Under the pieces are notes generated by a model that did not search any database, had not been told where the DNA came from, and saw nothing but the letters and a program-made list of their open reading frames with translations. The position numbers were made by a program, and so were the translations under genes. From Pseudomonadota bacterium (GTDB taxonomy: Bacteria; Desulfobacterota; Desulfovibrionia; Desulfovibrionales; Desulfovibrionaceae), in contig JAFABC010000160.1 in the NCBI GenBank assembly GCA_023426275.1, positions 1 to 8,646 on the forward strand: DNA of 8,646 bases, written 5' to 3'. Every line of letters starts with the position of its first letter. The first letter of the stretch is position 1. Of the stretch, positions 5,657-8,646 are shown piece by piece.

Positions 5657-6643
5657 TCAGCGGTAGGGGTTTTCCCGGGACAGGTGGCGGGTCACGTAGT
5701 CGGCCACGGTCGTTTCCAGGGACGCGGGCGCGAAGGGATAACCGGCCCGGACCAGCCGCTCCATGCGGGCTTCCGTGAAATATTGATATTTGTCGCGCAG
5801 TTCGACCGGCATGTCCACGTATTCGATGCGCGGTTCCCGGCCGGCCGCCCGGAAGCCGGCGGCGATGAAGTCGTGGAAGGTCCGGGCCGTGCCCGTGCCC
5901 ACGTTGAAAAGGCCGCTGACGTCCGGGTGGTCGAGCAGCCAGAGCACCACCTGTTCGACCTCACGCACGTACACGAAATCGCGCTTTTGCCCGCCGTCGG
6001 GGAAATCCGGCCGGTGGGACTTGAACAGCCTGACCGGCCGGCCGGCGGCGATGTCGGGCCACAGCTTGGTCAGCACGCTTTGCATGGAGACCTTGTGGAA
6101 CTCGTTGGGGCCGAAGACGTTGAAGAATTTGAGCCCGGCCCACTGCGGCGGCAGGGCCTCGCCCCGGGCGGCCCGACGGCAGACCACGCGGTCGAAGGCG
6201 TGCTTGCTGAAGGCGTAGAGATTGAGCGGCGTCAACCGGGCCAGGGCGGCCGGGTCCGGGTCGTCGTCAAAGCCCCGGGAGCCGTCGCCGTAGGTGGCCG
6301 CCGACGAAGCGTAAAGAAAGGGCACTTCGGCCGCCGTGCAAAATTCCAGCAGATCCAGGGAGAAGCGGAGATTTTCGCGCACCACGGCGTCGCCGTCGGT
6401 GACCGTGGTGGCCGAGATGGCCCCCAGGTGGACCACGGCGGACAGCCGCCGGCCCCGCCGGGCCAGCCAGTCGGCCAGGGCCTCGGGAGCCACCCAGTCG
6501 TCGAAGTCGCGGGCGCGCACGTTGCGCCATTTGCCGCCCGAGCGCAGGCGGTCGCACAGGACAAGGTCGCAGCGCCCGGCCTCATTGAGGGCGGCGGCGA
6601 TGTTGGAGCCGATGAATCCGGCCGCGCCGGTGACAAGGATCAT
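5657..6643 (-). CDS. hldD: ADP-L-glycero-D-manno-heptose 6-epimerase
   Basis: A 328-residue extended short-chain dehydrogenase/reductase that epimerises C6'' of ADP-D,D-heptose to give ADP-L,D-heptose, the donor for the LPS inner core. The NADP-binding Rossmann motif is GAAGFIGSN (6-14). Further motifs are HLGAIS (72-77), SSAATYG (113-119), the catalytic YxxxK (Y143, K147) and FFNVFGPNE (173-181), followed by K184, which fits the second catalytic lysine described for E. coli HldD. FNVGTG (246-251) is typical of the family. The length is close to the ~310 residues of E. coli HldD. The frame is open up to 6748, but the ATG at 6643 is preferred because the dinucleotide fold must begin at the N-terminus and AAAAGG (6653-6658) lies 9 nt upstream. 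It is the first gene of the hldD-hldE-radical SAM unit and has its own promoter candidate. Confidence 0.97.
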   Translation of the reverse strand: MILVTGAAGFIGSNIAAALNEAGRCDLVLCDRLRSGGKWRNVRARDFDDWVAPEALADWLARRGRRLSAVVHLGAISATTVTDGDAVVRENLRFSLDLLEFCTAAEVPFLYASSAATYGDGSRGFDDDPDPAALARLTPLNLYAFSKHAFDRVVCRRAARGEALPPQWAGLKFFNVFGPNEFHKVSMQSVLTKLWPDIAAGRPVRLFKSHRPDFPDGGQKRDFVYVREVEQVVLWLLDHPDVSGLFNVGTGTARTFHDFIAAGFRAAGREPRIEYVDMPVELRDKYQYFTEARMERLVRAGYPFAPASLETTVADYVTRHLSRENPYR

Positions 6644-6719
6644 GTTCGCGGACCTTTTGGCGGACTGCGCCGGTTGCGGAGCGGAAGGCTGGCCGTCTTC
6701 CGTTGAAAGGCACGGCCGA

Positions 6720-6748
6720 AATGTAGGGACAGGCAACGGTCTTGGCAA
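6720..6748 (-). promoter_or_regulatory. Sigma70-type promoter candidate for hldD-hldE
   Basis: On the minus strand a -35-like TTGCCA (6743-6748, five of six consensus positions) is followed after 17 nt by TACATT (6720-6725, four of six). It lies in the 123-nt gap between the glycosyltransferase stop and the hldD ATG, about 76 nt before the start codon. It suggests the heptose genes can be transcribed independently of the genes upstream. Confidence 0.45.
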
Positions 6749-6766
6749 GGCCGGGCCGGTTGGGGC

Positions 6767-7630
6767 TCAGGACGGGGCGTTTTTCCCGTTGTCCGTCGCT
6801 TCCAGGGCGTCCAGACGCTGTTCCACGGCGGTCAGACGCTGTTGCAGGTCGTCTTTCTCCGCCGTCTGCCGCACCCGGCAGGCCGCCGAGTCCTCCAGCA
6901 GGTCGTCCAGGATCAGGTTCTTCTCGAACCAGGCCCGCAACATCGTGCTCAGGTAGCGCCGGCCCATCTCGCTCAGATGCAGATTGGAGCTGCCCCAGGT
7001 CCGGCCCTGCCAGGAAATGGGAACCTGCGCGATGGCGTAGCCGCGAATAAGCGCGTTGAGCGACAGTTCGATGGTGATGTTGAAGTGGCAGGCTTTCAGC
7101 GGCCCGATGTCGCGGATCACTTCGGCCCGGTAGGCCTTGAAGGAATTGGTCAGGTCGTTGAAGCGCGTCCAGAACAGCAGCCGCAGCATGTGGTTGACCA
7201 GCCGGTTGGCCACGCGCTTGACCAGCGGATAGTTGACGCAGCGCGACCCCTTGATGAACCGGGAGCCGTACACGCAGTCGAACCCCTGCCCGATCTTGCG
7301 GTAATAGGCGACCACATCCTCGGGATCGTCGGACTGGTCGGCCATGCACAGCACGATCACGTCGCCGTCTGCCCGGGCCAGCCCGGCCCGCACCGCCCGG
7401 CCGAAACCGCGCGGCGGCTGGCGGCGCACCACCGTCACCCCCGGGTCCGCGGCGGCCAGTCCGGCCAGCGTCGCGGCCGTGCCGTCGGTGCTGTTGTCGT
7501 CGACCAGCACCAGCTCATAGGGGATCGCCTCCCGGACCAAGACCTGTTGCAGGCCGGCCACGGTGGCGGTGATGTTGCCTTCCTCGTTGTAGGCGGGAAT
7601 GACCACGGACAGTTTGGGCAGGACAGTCAC
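6767..7630 (-). CDS. Family 2 glycosyltransferase with C-terminal coiled coil
   Basis: A GT-A fold glycosyltransferase of the DPM1/polyprenyl-phosphate sugar transferase type, 287 residues from the chosen start. Motifs are LSVVIPAYNEE (7-17), VDDNSTDGT (43-51) for nucleotide-sugar binding, and MADQSDDPED (97-106) in the metal-binding DxD position. RFNDLTNSFKAYR (156-168) and QGRTWGSSN (208-216) match the acceptor-side motifs of this subfamily. There are no C-terminal transmembrane segments, so it is probably a peripheral inner-face enzyme. Residues 255-278 form a short coiled coil (DDLQQRLTAVEQRLDALEA) with a 21-nt internal repeat, suggesting oligomerisation or partner binding. An in-frame GTG at 7651 would add seven residues, but the GTG at 7630 has GAGG 7 nt upstream and none precedes 7651. 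It lies 60 nt after the acyltransferase gene. Sugar and acceptor are unknown; LPS or lipid-linked glycan is the contextual guess. Confidence 0.9.
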   Translation of the reverse strand: MTVLPKLSVVIPAYNEEGNITATVAGLQQVLVREAIPYELVLVDDNSTDGTAATLAGLAAADPGVTVVRRQPPRGFGRAVRAGLARADGDVIVLCMADQSDDPEDVVAYYRKIGQGFDCVYGSRFIKGSRCVNYPLVKRVANRLVNHMLRLLFWTRFNDLTNSFKAYRAEVIRDIGPLKACHFNITIELSLNALIRGYAIAQVPISWQGRTWGSSNLHLSEMGRRYLSTMLRAWFEKNLILDDLLEDSAACRVRQTAEKDDLQQRLTAVEQRLDALEATDNGKNAPS

Positions 7631-7690
7631 GGCGGCACCTCGGACCAACACGGGCTTTTTGCCGGGTTGTGCCCTGACTGGTGGATAAAA

Positions 7691-8611
7691 TCAAGACGCG
7701 GCGCGGGTTTCCAGCAGATGCCACCAGCCGGGGCGGGCGCGCACCGCCTCGCCGTAGACGGCCATGAGCGCGGCGGTCATGGCCGTGGCCGCCGCCGTCC
7801 TGTCCGGCGTCTCCGGCGCGGGGATCGGTTCGCCAAGGCGCAGGCGGTACGGCGCGTCCGTACCGGGCGTCAGCAGCCCGGGCAGCAAGACCGCCCCGCC
7901 GGACAGGGCCAGCCTGGCCGCGCCCAGGGGCGCGGCCAGCGCGCCGCCCGGGAATTCGAAAGTGCCATGCCGGCCAAAAGCCGGCTGCCCCGGCGCGTCG
8001 TCGATGGTCGTCATGACCACGCCGCCGGCCCGCACATGGGCCAGGGCCTGCCGCGTGCCCGCCCCGGGCTCCACGATGCGGGCCGGGATGCGGGCCTCCA
8101 GCTTCCGACGCAGCCGCAAGGCCACCTGCCGGCCGACAAACGACAGGCCGGCGTCGTTCAAATAGCCGATCTGCACCATGGGAAACCCGAGCAGCCCCAG
8201 CACCGTCAGCGGCAATTGCGTGGGGCCGTAATGGCCGATGGCCACCACCGCGCCCCGGCCGTCCCGCCGCGACGCCTCCAGGTGCGACAAGCCCTCGATC
8301 TCCAGCACGTCGCGCCAGTTTTCCGACGTTAGCCTCGGATAGACGAAGACCGACAGCTGGTTGGCGTAGTGCGTCTCGAAAGCCGCCACCGCCTCCCGCC
8401 GCCGCGCCGTGGCCGAAAGCTCCGGGGCCACCAGTCCGGCCGCCCGCTCCAGCCGCGCCCGCCGCCCGCCGGCCAGGGCCGCATGGAGCCGCCCCAGCCC
8501 GCGCAGGACCGCAAAACCCATCGCCGGCGGCATCACCCGCACGGCGTAGCGCAACGGATACCAGACCAGCAGCCGCAGCAGGTCCCGCGCCGGCCGTTCA
8601 TGCACACGCAT
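7691..8611 (-). CDS. LpxL/HtrB-family lysophospholipid (lipid A-type) acyltransferase
   Basis: A 306-residue membrane-associated acyltransferase-like protein. The N-terminal 10-45 stretch is hydrophobic with basic residues, fitting the inner-membrane anchor of LpxL-type enzymes. VVAIGHYGPTQLP (122-134) corresponds to the catalytic block normally written HX4(D/E). Here H127 is followed five residues later by Q132, so the acidic residue appears replaced. AFGRHGTFEFPGG (211-223), then the Ala/Gly-rich LGAARLALSGGAVLLPG (229-245), matches the substrate-binding region, and RPGWWHLLETR (293-303) recalls the C-terminal P-x-x-W-H block. It should transfer an acyl chain to lipid A or another glycolipid if active, and the heptose genes downstream support an LPS role. 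The ATG at 8611 has GGAGG (8620-8624) 8 nt upstream, inside the repeat at 8613-8646. Loss of activity or a different acceptor is possible because of Q132. Confidence 0.82.
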   Translation of the reverse strand: MRVHERPARDLLRLLVWYPLRYAVRVMPPAMGFAVLRGLGRLHAALAGGRRARLERAAGLVAPELSATARRREAVAAFETHYANQLSVFVYPRLTSENWRDVLEIEGLSHLEASRRDGRGAVVAIGHYGPTQLPLTVLGLLGFPMVQIGYLNDAGLSFVGRQVALRLRRKLEARIPARIVEPGAGTRQALAHVRAGGVVMTTIDDAPGQPAFGRHGTFEFPGGALAAPLGAARLALSGGAVLLPGLLTPGTDAPYRLRLGEPIPAPETPDRTAAATAMTAALMAVYGEAVRARPGWWHLLETRAAS

Positions 8612-8612
8612 T

Positions 8613-8646
8613 GAAGATGCCTCCGGCGGCCGGGGGGCATGATGCC
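8613..8646. repeat. Palindromic repeat end (partial copy) carrying the acyltransferase ribosome binding site
   Basis: From 8615 to 8646 the sequence is identical to the reverse complement of the right end of the 2290-2473 element: AGATGCCTCCGGCGGCC, then GGGGGGCATGATGCC, cut off by the window edge. The element therefore continues beyond 8646. On the minus strand its terminal GGAGG (8620-8624) is spaced 8 nt from the ATG of the acyltransferase gene, so the repeat supplies that gene's Shine-Dalgarno sequence. The adjacent hairpin GGGGGCAT-C-ATGCC would lie in the 5' untranslated region. Confidence 0.8.

Noticed and set aside
6644..6748. Longer hldD start at 6748, adding 35 residues
   Set aside because: The extra N-terminus is non-family-like, precedes a fold that normally starts at the initiator Met, and overlaps the promoter candidate; the ATG at 6643 has a ribosome binding site.
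1..8646. tRNA, rRNA, CRISPR array or transposase gene
   Set aside because: No cloverleaf-like segment, no regularly spaced direct repeats with spacers, and no transposase motifs were seen on either strand.

Overview
The window is a visibly GC-rich bacterial segment with every convincing gene on the minus strand, so it is transcribed right to left. It carries ADP-heptose synthesis genes of the Gram-negative lipopolysaccharide (LPS) core, a Ros/MucR-type zinc-finger regulator, and palindromic intergenic repeats. Together these suggest a Desulfovibrio-like sulfate reducer (Desulfobacterota, Desulfovibrionaceae). That placement rests on general resemblance, not on a search.

Region 1 (8646 down to 2491) is an envelope block. 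In transcription order it holds an LpxL/HtrB-family acyltransferase, a family-2 glycosyltransferase, hldD (ADP-heptose epimerase), hldE (bifunctional heptose kinase/adenylyltransferase) and a B12-binding-type radical SAM protein of unknown substrate. hldD, hldE and the radical SAM gene are tightly packed (20-nt gap, then 13-nt overlap), and a plausible sigma70-type promoter lies just before hldD. HldE makes ADP-D,D-heptose and HldD epimerises it to ADP-L,D-heptose, the donor for the LPS inner core. The acyltransferase and glycosyltransferase fit lipid A or surface-glycan assembly. The radical SAM enzyme has no assigned role.

Region 2 (2490 to 1841) has no convincing gene. It contains a 184-bp MITE-like element with perfect 20-bp terminal inverted repeats (2290-2473), a perfect 12-bp dyad with a 9-nt spacer (2110-2142), a nearby TTGACA box, and a good promoter candidate for the regulator gene (1879-1907).

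Region 3 (1840 to 150) holds the Ros/MucR regulator, a PP-loop ATPase of the CysH/CysD superfamily that lacks the usual PAPS-reductase cysteine motif, and a 63-aa secreted cysteine-containing protein. It is bracketed by two inverted, nearly identical copies of a ~105-bp repeat core (29-137 and 2288-2395).

No wholly new multi-gene system is evident. The most unusual signal is the repeat family: dispersed hairpin elements lie just after stop codons or just before a start codon, and one end supplies the Shine-Dalgarno sequence of the acyltransferase gene. Other points of interest are an HX4Q variant of the acyltransferase catalytic motif, the orphan PP-loop protein and the radical SAM gene in a heptose operon.
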